Shown: positions 54,046-63,692 of the stretch, in pieces
Layout: each line of letters starts with the position of its first letter
How positions within the stretch are numbered: position 1 is the first letter of the stretch
NCBI GenBank assembly: GCA_963788145.1
Contig: CAWBFQ010000009.1
Location: forward strand, 1-64,000
Direction: 5' to 3'
DNA: 64,000 nucleotides
DNA from: UTCFX2 sp963788145
GTDB lineage: Bacteria; Chloroflexota; Anaerolineae; Anaerolineales; UBA4823
Program-made: the position numbers and the translations under genes
Notes under the pieces: model-generated
Databases searched by the model: none
Seen by the model: only the letters and a program-made list of their open reading frames with translations
What the model was told of the DNA's origin: nothing

Positions 54046-56635
54046 ATGCCCATTGATGATATCAGCCCAATCCGAAAGCAATATTTAGAAATCAAGCGCC
54101 AATATCCGCATGCGATCCTATTCTTCCGCCTGGGTGACTTCTATGAAACCTTTGACCAGGATGCCGAGATCGCCTCGCGCGAATTGGATATTGTTCTGAC
54201 CTCCCGCAGCGTGGCAAAAGGGATGCGCGTCCCGATGGCGGGTATCCCCCATCACGCGGCCGAAAATTATTTAGCCCGCCTGATTGAGCGCGGTTTTCAC
54301 GTTGCGATCTGCGAGCAGGTTGGCGAGCAGCCTGTGAAGGGGATTTTCCCGCGCCAGGTCACCCGGGTGGTCACGCCCGGAACTGTTGTGGAGCCAGGGT
54401 TGTTGCCCGGCGATGCGAACAATTATCTGGCGGCAGTGATTGTGGAAAGCGATGGAGTAGAAGGCCGGGCAGGGGTGGCTTATGTCGATATCACCACAGG
54501 TGAATTCGCCGCTGCAGAGCTGTCTGGAGCGGACATTCTGATGGTCCTTCGGGCGGAGCTTGCCCGTTTGCGACCAGCCGAGATCTTGCATCCCGATTCG
54601 CTTAACTTGCGTGATGGTCTTCCAGGTCATCAGACAGCCTGGCCAGCCTGGCGGTTTGAGTCAGGCCGCTGCCAGGAGGCGCTGCTGCGCCACTTCCAGG
54701 CCGGCTCGTTAGATGGCTTTGGCTTGCACGGTTTGAATTTGGCTGCCAGTGCAGCCGGTGCCATCTTGCAGTATCTTGAACAGACCCAGCCATCTGCTCT
54801 GAAAATGTTGGGTGGACTGAGCACATATTCCCTGAGCGAGTTTATGATTCTGGATGCTGCCACCCGTCGAAACCTGGAACTGAGCGAAACCATCCGCTCA
54901 GGCGCGGTCAGAGGTTCTCTGTTGGGTGTGCTGGATCATTCCGTTACTCCAATGGGCAAACGCCTATTGAACCAGTGGGTTAGCAAACCATTGCTAAATG
55001 TGCCTGGTATTCAACAGCGCCAAAAGGGGGTGGCTCATTTCCACCAGAATGGTCTCCAGCGGGGAGAATTGCGCCAGGCGCTCAAGCCGCTCGGCGACCT
55101 GGAGCGCCTGGTTAATCGGGTGATCGGTGGTTCAGCCCAACCGCGCGATCTGGTCGCGATCCGTGAGAACTCTCCAGCGAGTTCCTGGATTCATGACGAT
55201 TATCAATACGAATGATTGGCCTGATCTGGCTCGGTTTCTGACTGAACTGACCCCATGCGAACAGGAGTTGGAGTTGTTGCAGCAAGCACTGGATGATGAA
55301 CCGCCAGCTACCCTCCAGAATGTAGGCGTAATTCGACCGGGGTTCTCGGCCGAGTTGGATGGCGTGGTCGAGCGCTCGCGGCATGCCCGCGATTGGATTG
55401 CCAATCTGGAAAGCATCGAGCGTGAGCGCACCGGGATCAAGTCGCTCAAGGTGGGGTATAACAAGGTCTTTGGCTACTACATCGAAGTGACTCATGCAAA
55501 TACCGCGGTCGTGCCGGATGAGTATATCCGCAAACAAACCCTGGTGAATGCCGAGCGTTATATTACTCCGGAGATGAAAGAATACGAAACCCTGGTGTTG
55601 AATGCCGAAGAACGCATTCGCGAGATCGAAGGGCGTTTGTTTAAGGAAGTATGCACTCGTCTAGCTGGTTCGGCAAGCAAGCTGCTGGCGACAGCGCGGG
55701 CGATCGCACAACTGGACGTGTTGGCGGCGCTGGCTGAAACGGCTGTCCTGGGTGGTTATGTTTGCCCGCAGGTGGTGGAGGAAGACTTGCTGGATATTCG
55801 GGATGGACGCCACCCGGTTGTCGAGAACACGCTGAGCGGCGAGCGTTTTATCCCCAATGATGTGATCTTCGAGCCGGGTGAGCGAGTAAGACTGATCACT
55901 GGCCCAAACATGTCTGGAAAATCGACCCTGATTCGCCAAGTGGCGTTGATTGTGCTGATGGCGCAGGTGGGCAGCTTTGTCCCGGCAGCCTCGGCACGAC
56001 TGGGGCTGGTGGATCGCATCTTCACTCGCATCGGCGCCCAGGACGAGATCCACGCCGGACAATCTACTTTTATGGTCGAGATGGTAGAAACAGCGAATAT
56101 TCTTCACCATGCTACCCCGCGCAGCCTGCTAATTTTGGATGAGATCGGGCGCGGCACCAGCACCTATGATGGTGTCTCGATTGCCTGGGCGGTAATCGAA
56201 TATATTCACAATCACCCGCGGCTGCGCGCCAAGACCCTCTTTGCCACCCATTATCATGAATTAACTCAGCTTGCCGAGCTGTTGCCTGGTGTGCGGAATT
56301 ACAACGTGGCAGTGAGCGAAGCAGATGGGCAGGTGGTTTTCTTACACAAGATCGTGCCGGGTGGGGCAGACCGTTCCTACGGGATCCATGTCGGGCAGCT
56401 AGCCGGACTGCCCCACCCGGTGGTGGTGCGGGCGGGTGAGATCTTGCAAGCCCTGGAAGCTTCATCAGGCAAGGCGGTCAAGATTAACCCCCAGGCTGCT
56501 CAACAACTGGCTCTCTTCCCGGAGACCAACCCGTTGCTGGATGAATTGAAGGGTTTGGATATCAATTCGCTCTCTCCGATCGATGCGCTCAACAAGATGT
56601 ATGAATGGCAGCAGAAATTCCTGCCGAGGGAATAG
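54046..56635 (+). CDS. mutS: DNA mismatch repair protein MutS, one frame break
   Basis: About 863 residues. The mismatch-reading domain is at the N-terminus (FFRLGDFYETFDQDAEIASRELDI, with the Phe-x-Glu-type contact), then the connector, lever and clamp (KVGYNKVFGYYIEVTHAN), and the ATPase with GPNMSGKSTLIRQ and LLILDEIGRGTSTYDG. A frame change near 55165, between LVAIR and TLQRVPGF, splits it into two open frames. All domains are otherwise intact, so I read it as a sequencing indel. The far C-terminus matches the tetramer region. Initiates mismatch repair with MutL, which is not in the window. Confidence 0.94.
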
Positions 56636-56641
56636 GCGGGG

Positions 56642-57040
56642 TTATATCCTGTGCAGGTGAACAGCTTCTTGTTCGATCTCGAACACCCACCTTCCCAGAT
56701 CTTTGAAGTCATATTCAATCCGTAAAAAATCCTGGCCTCGCTCTGCTTTTACAAGCTCGATTGGACGGCGGAATTCAAAGGTGAGCAAGGAGGGGTCCCA
56801 TTCGCCTTGCTGTTCGGGGTCGAATCCCCTTGGAGGTTCGAAGGCGCGCTCGACGGAAGTCTCGTTTAGTAGCATGCGCAGAATAGCCTCCGGTGCATCG
56901 ATGGCATGCAGTAAGCTGGCGGTTGCTTGCAGATCGAGTTCCTCGATCCGTTCTTCTTCGTTCAACTCCCATTGCACCGGGGACCAAATCCCGGGCAGGT
57001 CGTCCACATGAATAGTTTCGGGGTCGATAACTCCTGGCAT
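56642..57040 (-). CDS. Hypothetical protein (132 aa), partner of the DUF3786 gene
   Basis: Acidic soluble protein with no recognised family. It opens with MPGVIDPETIHVDDLPGIW, has a helical middle (TASLLHAIDAPEAILRMLL) and ends in strands (FEFRRPIELVKAE, WVFEIEQEAVHLHRI). It begins about 11 bases after the stop of the DUF3786-like gene on the same strand, so both are probably one operon. It converges with mutS with only six bases between stops. Confidence 0.6.
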   Translation of the reverse strand: MPGVIDPETIHVDDLPGIWSPVQWELNEEERIEELDLQATASLLHAIDAPEAILRMLLNETSVERAFEPPRGFDPEQQGEWDPSLLTFEFRRPIELVKAERGQDFLRIEYDFKDLGRWVFEIEQEAVHLHRI

Positions 57041-57051
57041 GGATGCTCCTC

Positions 57052-57687
57052 TTAGTTGGATGGGGGTGGATTGGCTGCGATGAACCGATGGGTGATCGTA
57101 CTGCCCAGAATGGCGAAGGCATCGGTGGTCAGGTAGCGCCCGGCAGAGCCATCGAAAAGCACCTGGGCAGAAGATGGAAAATCATCATCGCCAACCCAAT
57201 AGACTACTACCAGCGGGACGCGCGGCAGAGCCAGAAAGCGATACGACAGATCGCCCAAGTCCTGACTCTCACCACCGAGTTTCTCGGCGGCGGCTTCAAA
57301 AGCCCTCAAATCATTTTTAAAGGTGCGACAAATTTCATTTCCGGTATATCCCTGGAAGGCTTGGTTATAGAATTTTCCATTGGGTAATTCCGAAAACGAA
57401 ATCCAGTTGCCCTGTAGTGGGGCTCCGTCTGCAATGGTGAAATAATATAGCAATAAGGCCTGTTCCATTGGCGAAGAAGGTTCTTTGACTTCGGCTCGAA
57501 ATACCAGCCCGTCGGGATAAGTCACTATTATCGGTTTATCCCACAATTTAAGGTGGAAAAAACCGCCTTCTGATCCATCCGGAACCCATTGCGAGCCAGT
57601 TTGGTTTGCTAGTGCTGTTGGTGATTTGCGCCTAAGCTCCATGCGCAATTCAGCCAGGCGGCGGGTAAAACGGTCTGGATCGGGCAT
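57052..57687 (-). CDS. DUF3786-like protein
   Basis: About 211 residues. WDKPIIVTYPDGLVF, SSPMEQALLLYYFTIADGAPLQG, WISFSELPNGKFYNQAFQGYTG and VPLVVVYWVGDDDFPSSAQVLF match the order of conserved blocks in DUF3786. The family is found mainly in anaerobes and is sometimes linked to corrinoid proteins, though no such gene is nearby. Start chosen at MPDPDRFT; the frame is open to a TTG at 57753. Confidence 0.72.
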   Translation of the reverse strand: MPDPDRFTRRLAELRMELRRKSPTALANQTGSQWVPDGSEGGFFHLKLWDKPIIVTYPDGLVFRAEVKEPSSPMEQALLLYYFTIADGAPLQGNWISFSELPNGKFYNQAFQGYTGNEICRTFKNDLRAFEAAAEKLGGESQDLGDLSYRFLALPRVPLVVVYWVGDDDFPSSAQVLFDGSAGRYLTTDAFAILGSTITHRFIAANPPPSN

Positions 57688-57977
57688 TTTAGGTAATGTG
57701 AACGCTTTCAAGGTCTGAACTCCTGGATCAAGACTGCCCTGATGATAGATCAACTAACAAAACTGCGAGTACTCTCTCATCGTATTCTGAGCCAGATGTG
57801 CGTATAATATTTTCATCCTGTTGTCCAACATCCAAACGCACATCGAAAACAGGTAGAAGATTGTCGCGTTCCACTCTTCCATTATTAACGTCTCTCTTCT
57901 CATCCCACTTTCATCACTGGCGTCGGTGACTGGTGCAATGTGTGGAGCGCGACATGATTCTTCGATTATATCCGAAA
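57688..57977. other. Intergenic stretch without a supported gene
   Basis: Holds the likely promoter of the DUF3786 operon (a TATTAT on the minus strand near 57810). A minus-strand frame at 57754-58020 crosses the adjacent terminator hairpin and is judged spurious. Confidence 0.45.
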
Positions 57978-58008
57978 ACAACGCCCCGCCGTTCGTACGG
58001 CGGGGCGT
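57978..58008 (-). terminator. GC-rich terminator hairpin after the S1-domain gene
   Basis: ACGCCCCGCCG and CGGCGGGGCGT form an 11-base-pair stem with a short loop. On the minus strand it is followed by TGTTTTC, consistent with termination about 40 bases after the S1-domain gene. Confidence 0.8.
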
Positions 58009-58047
58009 ATAGTTAGACAAACTGAGGTAGAGTGCGTATCAGGAAAA

Positions 58048-58833
58048 TTATTTAATTTTTACTTTATGATGTAAAGTACGCGAAAGGATTTGTTCCAACT
58101 CGTCGGAAGCGCCTTTTCCTTTGCGTTTATTCTTCTCGTTGGTGGAAGCGCTGTGCTTGTCCTTGGAACGCTCCATTGCCTCGCGCAGAGCGATCTCCAT
58201 AGCAGTTGGAGTGGGTTCTTCCTTTTCCTCTTCCTTTACTGCTACCATAGGCTCAGCCATCTTCTCTCTGCGGGGTTCTCTGGGTTCTTTCACTGGAGGT
58301 TCTTCAAGCGCCTTCATGCTCAGCTTGATTTGCCGCTTTTGGCGATTCACACTGAGGACTTTCACGTCAATTTCGTCCCCTTCTTTAACCACGTCGCCTG
58401 GATCCTTGATGAAATCGTGGGTCATTTCGCTGATATGGACCAGTCCAGGCCTTTCTGCGCCAATATCGACGAATACGCCGAATTTCTCCAGTCGGGTGAC
58501 CTTGCCCTTAATGACCATATCTTGCTCAATCTCACGCCATTCCAGGTCGAGTGGTTTGATCATGGTCAACTCGATCCGATTTTTCTTCGGTACAACCCGT
58601 TGGACCCACACATCCACTTGTTGGCCTGGTCGGACGACATCTTCAACCCGGTTGACAGGCTCTATCTGTAATTGAGAGATATGAACCACAGCTGGTGTTT
58701 CCATTCCAATATCTACAAGTGCTCCGGCAAGGGTGGCCTTAACAATGGTGCCGGTAAAGTGCTGTTTTCGCTTAATTTCGCTCAGGTCTTGAACAGGGGT
58801 GGTTTCTTGAATGTCAGCCGCGTCGATTTCCAT
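58048..58833 (-). CDS. S1 RNA-binding domain protein (RpsA-like)
   Basis: A 261-residue protein with two S1 domains: residues ~25-95 (GTIVKATLAGALVDIGMETP, VVHISQL) and ~107-178 (GKVTRLEKFGVFVDIGAERP, LVHISEM, KVLSVNRQKRQIKLSM). The rest is a highly charged tail (Lys/Glu-rich) ending in VKIK. Bacterial ribosomal S1 usually has four to six domains, so this is a short relative that probably binds mRNA or the ribosome. A possible three-way RNA junction lies ~140 bases upstream. Confidence 0.88.
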   Translation of the reverse strand: MEIDAADIQETTPVQDLSEIKRKQHFTGTIVKATLAGALVDIGMETPAVVHISQLQIEPVNRVEDVVRPGQQVDVWVQRVVPKKNRIELTMIKPLDLEWREIEQDMVIKGKVTRLEKFGVFVDIGAERPGLVHISEMTHDFIKDPGDVVKEGDEIDVKVLSVNRQKRQIKLSMKALEEPPVKEPREPRREKMAEPMVAVKEEEKEEPTPTAMEIALREAMERSKDKHSASTNEKNKRKGKGASDELEQILSRTLHHKVKIK

Positions 58834-58976
58834 AGCGCTATCTCCGATCGTATTGTAGTTTTAAACCACCGTCAGGTGGAAAAATATCCTATTTGGGTTG
58901 TGATACCCGCGAAGTTGGATTATACCTCTGGGCTGATAAAATGTCAAAGATTGCAACAGAGTATTATCGATCTCTA

Positions 58977-59037
58977 ATCCTGGAGAATGAATGGAATCAT
59001 TCGACCGCTGCCCGCGCAAGCAACGGTCGATCAGGAT
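58977..59037 (-). ncRNA. Candidate three-way-junction RNA element upstream of the S1-domain gene
   Basis: Three nested stems: atcctg/caggat closes the element (58977-58982 with 59032-59037), gaatga/tcattc forms one arm (58985-58990 with 58997-59002) and tcgaccg/cggtcga the other (59001-59007 with 59024-59030). The layout fits a leader structure of the S1-domain transcript on the minus strand. The strand is uncertain, since stems are symmetrical. Confidence 0.35.
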
Positions 59038-59090
59038 AACTGGTCTTAACATCTGGTTGTGAAACAGAGGCGTTCAGACGAAGCTAGCGC

Positions 59091-59549
59091 TTACTCCAGA
59101 TCGGGTGATTCGTGCTGCATCGCGCGGATCCCATTACGGACCTGATTTAAAATGCGATCCATTTCAACTTCTAACTTGGTGAGCGCTTCGACGACATATT
59201 GATCAGCTTCGGCTCGCGTTTTTTCGGCCTCAGATCGCGCCTGCGTCAATACCTGGTCTGCTCGCGATTGGGCGGATTGCACAATCGCGTCCCGTTCCAC
59301 GAGTTGGTCGCTCTTTTCGCGGGCGATCGCAATCGTCCGGTTGGCTTCTTCTTGAGCTTGAGCCAAGATTCGGTCGCGTTGCACCAGGAGCTGCTGGGCT
59401 TTTTTTACTTCATCCGGAACAGCCACTCTCATTTGATCGATGATGTCCAGCATACGATCTTCATCGATGATAATGTTACGTGTTAACCAGATTGGACGAC
59501 TTTGATTTAACAGCTCTTCTAATCGATCGACCAGGTGTAGGATGTCCAT
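59091..59549 (-). CDS. Coiled-coil protein (DivIVA/ATP-synthase-b-like)
   Basis: A 152-residue protein dominated by a long coiled coil: heptad-like Ala/Glu/Arg-rich sequence from about residue 50 (AQAQEEANRTIAIAREKSDQ, ADQVLTQARSEAEKTRAEAD). The N-terminal part (MDILHLVDRLEELLNQSR) is a short amphipathic helix. The composition resembles DivIVA-like or stalk proteins without a membrane anchor. Small proteins like this often sit near coaD in Chloroflexota. Function unknown. Confidence 0.7.
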   Translation of the reverse strand: MDILHLVDRLEELLNQSRPIWLTRNIIIDEDRMLDIIDQMRVAVPDEVKKAQQLLVQRDRILAQAQEEANRTIAIAREKSDQLVERDAIVQSAQSRADQVLTQARSEAEKTRAEADQYVVEALTKLEVEMDRILNQVRNGIRAMQHESPDLE

Positions 59550-59666
59550 TCACACCTCCCAAGTAGTCTTTGTAGTTAGGAATAATTGTGGCAGTTTTTG
59601 CAATCTTATTTCCATTTAGATTACTTTGAAACAGTCATTTCGTCAACAGGATGATTTTACGAATAG

Positions 59667-60191
59667 CTAATCTCGCAAGGATGTGGTTGGCACAATCGTT
59701 TGTTCTGCGCCGAGCGCCGAGAACTTGGCTCTTAAGGCTTCTTCGACGTGGTGTGGGACCATGCTGCTGACATCTCCTCCCAGTGAAGCGATCTCGCGGA
59801 CAGTTGTTGAAGAAAGAAAAGTGTGTTCTTCGGCTGTGATCAGCGCAAAAACCTCAATATCCGGATCCAGACGATGATTGGCAAGCGCCATTCGAAATTC
59901 ATATTCGAAATCTGAGAAAACGCGCAGTCCGCGCACAATCACTTGTGCGCTGATCGCCCGGCAATACTCCACCGTAAGACCACCGTATCCAGATACATTA
60001 ACCTTTGGGTTGTCCAGAAAAGCTTTTCGCACCAGGTTGATCCGCTCGGTTGGGGAGAACATCAGCGATTTCAGTGGTCGGTCGTAAACAGCCACAACCA
60101 CTTCATCAAAAACGTGGGCAGCCCGGTTAACGATATCGATATGACCGAAGTGAATGGGGTCGAAAGTGCCTGGGAAGACTGCTCTTACCAT
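59667..60191 (-). CDS. coaD: Phosphopantetheine adenylyltransferase
   Basis: A 174-residue enzyme making dephospho-CoA from ATP and 4'-phosphopantetheine. FPGTFDPIHFGHIDIV carries the T/HxGH nucleotide motif, VRGLRVFSDFEYEF and FLSSTTVREIASLGG the remaining signature residues. Start chosen at MVRAVFPGTF; the longer frame to 60326 overlaps recG and lacks family sequence. It starts 25 bases after the recG stop on the same strand, so recG and coaD are probably one transcript. Confidence 0.95.
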   Translation of the reverse strand: MVRAVFPGTFDPIHFGHIDIVNRAAHVFDEVVVAVYDRPLKSLMFSPTERINLVRKAFLDNPKVNVSGYGGLTVEYCRAISAQVIVRGLRVFSDFEYEFRMALANHRLDPDIEVFALITAEEHTFLSSTTVREIASLGGDVSSMVPHHVEEALRAKFSALGAEQTIVPTTSLRD

Positions 60192-60216
60192 GGGGACATT
60201 CTTTTCTCCGCTTTTA

Positions 60217-62784
60217 TTAGCTGATATCACCTTTGCTCCCATCCCAAGATTGTTGCAAGGAGGATGCCAGGAGCTGGTGTTCAGGTTTTGATAATTCGGG
60301 GTCAGAATCAAAAAGGGCAAAAGCATGGCGGCGCGCTTTTTCGATCAGATGCACATCTGTCAGGTTCGCCATGCGCAGATCCGCAAAGCCAGATTGACGG
60401 GAGCCTAAAAATTGCCCCGGTCCGCGTTGTTCCAAATCGCGTTCTGCCAGGATAAACCCATCATTGGTGGATTCCATCACCTGTAAGCGTTCATTTTCGA
60501 CCTCATCCGGTTGATCCGGGATGAGCAGGCAGTAGGATTTCTCTGCGCTACGCCCTACCCTGCCGCGCAGCTGGTGTAATTGGGCTAATCCAAATCGGTT
60601 GGCGCCCTCGATGAGCATGACGGTGGCATTCGGGATGTCGACCCCCACTTCGATTACAGTGGTAGAGACCAGGATTGGAAATTCCCCTTTGCGGAAGGCT
60701 TGCATCACTTCTTCTTTTTCTTCAGCTTTCATCCGGCCATGCAACAATCCTACTCGCAGATGGTAAAAAATTTCTTTCTGTAAACGTTCCTGTTCTTCAA
60801 CAGCCGCCAGGGCTTCGCTTGTCTCGTTTTCTTCAATCAACGGGTAGACGATAAAAGCTTGATGTTTCTCTTCGATCTGGCTGCGAATCAGCGCATAGGC
60901 ACGCTCGCGCTCGTGTGGCATCAGGACATGGGTGCTCACAGGCTGGCGTCCTGGCGGCATTTCGTCCATCACGCTCAAGTCGAGGTCGCCGTATACTGTC
61001 AGCGCCAACGAGCGCGGGATAGGTGTTGCAGTCATCACGAGCAGATGAGGATTGTCGCCTTTCGCCCGTAGGGCGGCCCGTTGTTCAACCCCAAAACGGT
61101 GTTGTTCGTCGACAATTGTGAGCTGTAAGTTGGCAAACTGGACCGGTTCTTCGATCAAGGCATGCGTCCCAATCACCAACTTGATTGACCCGTTCGCCAG
61201 CCCTTCTCGGATTTCTCTTTTCTCAGGCTCGGAGGTAGCTCCAACCAACAGTCGAATTTCGGTTTCGCCTAAAATATTAACCGATTGAGCTAATTCAAGA
61301 TCCCCCTCCTCCTTTGGCGACGCCAATAACCCCAGCAGATTGCGGTAATGTTGTTCAGCCAGCAGGCTGGTTGGCGCCATGAGGCTGGCTTGAGCTCCTT
61401 GGCTAGTTACGATAGCAACCGCCAGCGCGGCAACCACAGTTTTCCCGGAACCAACATCCCCCTGAATGAGCCGATTCATTGGACGACCGGATGATAGGTC
61501 GCTTTGGATATCCGCTAGAGTTTGCGTTTGGGCCGCAGTGAGCGCAAAGGGCAGGCGCTGAATTTGCGCTTCCATCCAGGTGATGTCGGTGGAAAAGGGG
61601 GTTGCTGTCCGATCTTGCCAGGCTCGCTTCTGGCGCAGGACGCCCAATTGCAATAATAAGATTTCATCAAATGAGATCCGTTCTTGGGCGGCTTTCAAGA
61701 CTTCCCAATTATCCGGATAATGAACTTGCAGTAATGCTGTCGGTAAATCCATCAAATTGGCCGAGGAACGGATTTCCTCCGGAAGCGGGTCGTGCAGGCG
61801 CGGCGCCCAATATGACACAATCTGTTTCATTTGATTACGCAAAAAGCGTTGAGTGACCTGGGCTGTCAGGGGATAAACCGGCACAATCCGGTTGGTATTC
61901 AGTTGTTCCTCATCAAGAGTTTCCATTTCTGGATTGGTCATTCCCAGCCGCCCAAGGTATTGATCCACTTTTCCCGAAAGGACGATTTGGAGATCAGCGT
62001 GCAGACGCTTGGCGATATATACCTGGTTGAACCAGGTGACCCGCAGCGTTCCACTGCCATCTGTGATCAGGGCCTCTACCAGGGTCATCTTTCCATTCCG
62101 CACGGTTCGAGTGTGGATGGTTTTGATCACCCCGATTACAGTCACATCTTCGCCATACACCAGTCGATTGATCGGTTTTAAGAGGGAATAATCGTCATAG
62201 CGGCGTGGAAAATAGTACAGCATATCTCGCAGCGTATGCAAGCCCAGGCGACCCAGGCTTTGAGCGATGCGCGGTCCAACCCCTTGTAGCACAGTGACAG
62301 GCGCGTTCAGGGCGGAAGGCTCAACGCTGGGTGTGGCAGCTTTGGAGGACAAGGTCTTCTTTTCCGGGCGCTGGTCAGGCTGCGGTTGTTTCTCTGATGC
62401 TTCAGCAGAAGCCGACGTTGTTGGTGTTGGTTCCGGTTGTCGCTTAGCCGGTTTCTCAGGGTGTGCGATTGACCGGATTGGCTGTGGAGTTTGTGGTGGC
62501 TCAAGGTTCGGCAGCACTTCGCCTGTCTCGCCCGCCTCTACCCTTTGAACGCGCCGCCAAATACCTTGTAGCGACTCAGCCCGTGATTTTTCGCTCAGCC
62601 GACCATAATCGCGGATCCTGGCGCGGATGATCTGGATCAATTCTTCGGGAACATTGTCGCTGCGCGCTTCGGCTTCCCAACTTTCCAACATGCGGTCCAA
62701 GCCGCCCATTACAGCCCGGTTGTCATAGCCGCGCTCGGCCTCGAGTTTGAAAAATTTTTGAAGTTTTTGAAGGGATGGTTTCAT
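60217..62784 (-). CDS. recG: ATP-dependent DNA helicase RecG with N-terminal extension
   Basis: An 855-residue fork-reversal and branch-migration helicase. The wedge domain starts at LQGVGPRIAQSLGRLGLHTL; helicase motifs include GDVGSGKTVVAALA, the DEQH box and the C-terminal QLHQLRGRVGRS. Before the wedge are ~165 extra residues: a helical start (LQKLQKFFKLEAERGYDNRA) and a Pro/Thr/Ser/Glu-rich linker. Such an extension is seen in Chloroflexota RecG and may bind a partner. Length otherwise normal. Confidence 0.95.
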   Translation of the reverse strand: MKPSLQKLQKFFKLEAERGYDNRAVMGGLDRMLESWEAEARSDNVPEELIQIIRARIRDYGRLSEKSRAESLQGIWRRVQRVEAGETGEVLPNLEPPQTPQPIRSIAHPEKPAKRQPEPTPTTSASAEASEKQPQPDQRPEKKTLSSKAATPSVEPSALNAPVTVLQGVGPRIAQSLGRLGLHTLRDMLYYFPRRYDDYSLLKPINRLVYGEDVTVIGVIKTIHTRTVRNGKMTLVEALITDGSGTLRVTWFNQVYIAKRLHADLQIVLSGKVDQYLGRLGMTNPEMETLDEEQLNTNRIVPVYPLTAQVTQRFLRNQMKQIVSYWAPRLHDPLPEEIRSSANLMDLPTALLQVHYPDNWEVLKAAQERISFDEILLLQLGVLRQKRAWQDRTATPFSTDITWMEAQIQRLPFALTAAQTQTLADIQSDLSSGRPMNRLIQGDVGSGKTVVAALAVAIVTSQGAQASLMAPTSLLAEQHYRNLLGLLASPKEEGDLELAQSVNILGETEIRLLVGATSEPEKREIREGLANGSIKLVIGTHALIEEPVQFANLQLTIVDEQHRFGVEQRAALRAKGDNPHLLVMTATPIPRSLALTVYGDLDLSVMDEMPPGRQPVSTHVLMPHERERAYALIRSQIEEKHQAFIVYPLIEENETSEALAAVEEQERLQKEIFYHLRVGLLHGRMKAEEKEEVMQAFRKGEFPILVSTTVIEVGVDIPNATVMLIEGANRFGLAQLHQLRGRVGRSAEKSYCLLIPDQPDEVENERLQVMESTNDGFILAERDLEQRGPGQFLGSRQSGFADLRMANLTDVHLIEKARRHAFALFDSDPELSKPEHQLLASSLQQSWDGSKGDIS

Positions 62785-62805
62785 TAATAGAGTATTTTAC
62801 CAGCG

Positions 62806-63645
62806 TTATTCTGTGACGGATGCAAAACCCAGGCCATTTGGTCCAACATGGGTGCCGATCACGGTTGTTACGTTCACTATCATCGGTGGATAGGGTAAAT
62901 CTAGCTGTAATTCATTCAGGAATTGCCGGGCTTCAGCTTCAGCATTGGTATGTAAAATCGCCAGGCGTTCGAGACTGCCCATTTGAAAGAGAAAATCTTT
63001 CAATCTTAAGATCCCCTTGGTGCGAGTTCGGCTTTCTCCCAGGCTGGAGACCACGCCATCCTTTAATTCAATAAAGGGTTTTATCTGAAGAAGATTTCCG
63101 ATGCGGGCGCGCGCCCACGAAACGCGCCCACTTCGCCGGATGTATTCCATTGTATCCAACATGGCAATGATGCGAACTCGTTGGTGCATTTCATTCAGAA
63201 GCTGGAGGATAGCCGTCAGGCTTGCTCCTTGCCGAATCGCCTCTGCCGCTGCGATGATCTGGAACCCCAAACCGATTGAAAGCTGTCCGCTATCGAAGAT
63301 GTGAATTCGGTCCCCAAATGCATGGGCAGCCGTGCTCGCGGCGTTAATAATTCCGCTTAACCGACTGGGTGGGTGGATGGACAGGATGGATTTGGCTCCC
63401 TTGCGAAATAAGTTTTCGTAGATCTGTTGATATGTGCCAGAAGAAGCCGTGGCGGTGGTTGGGGTTGGGTGAATTTTTGGCAGGCGCAGGTAATATTCCT
63501 CACGCGTAATATCCAATCCGTCCTGCAGGCTTTCTCCGTTGATGATGATCAGGTTGCGCACTACCTCGATATCGTATCGTTCCGTCAATTCGTACGGCAA
63601 GTCGGCTGTACTGTCGGTCACGATGGCGATTTCGTTAATGCTCAT
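62806..63645 (-). CDS. DegV-family fatty-acid-binding protein (FakB-like)
   Basis: A 279-residue two-domain protein with IVTDSTADLPYELTERYDIEV at the N-terminus, SSGTYQQIYENLF, and the fatty-acid-contact region SGQLSIGLGF. DegV/FakB proteins hold a fatty acid while FakA phosphorylates it for phospholipid synthesis. The end of a fakA-like gene lies 47 bases upstream on the same strand, which supports this role. RecG starts 20 bases after its stop. Confidence 0.93.
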   Translation of the reverse strand: MSINEIAIVTDSTADLPYELTERYDIEVVRNLIIINGESLQDGLDITREEYYLRLPKIHPTPTTATASSGTYQQIYENLFRKGAKSILSIHPPSRLSGIINAASTAAHAFGDRIHIFDSGQLSIGLGFQIIAAAEAIRQGASLTAILQLLNEMHQRVRIIAMLDTMEYIRRSGRVSWARARIGNLLQIKPFIELKDGVVSSLGESRTRTKGILRLKDFLFQMGSLERLAILHTNAEAEARQFLNELQLDLPYPPMIVNVTTVIGTHVGPNGLGFASVTE

Positions 63646-63692
63646 TAATATGTTCCTGCGTTCCTGTCAATCGATCCGAGAGCATGGATGTT

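Noticed and set aside
55127..56635. Separate second MutS-like gene
   Set aside because: It is the continuation of the same mutS across a frame break; neither half has a complete set of domains.
57754..58020. Minus-strand 88-codon frame
   Set aside because: It begins inside the GC-rich terminator hairpin of the S1-domain gene and has no ribosome site or homology I recognise.
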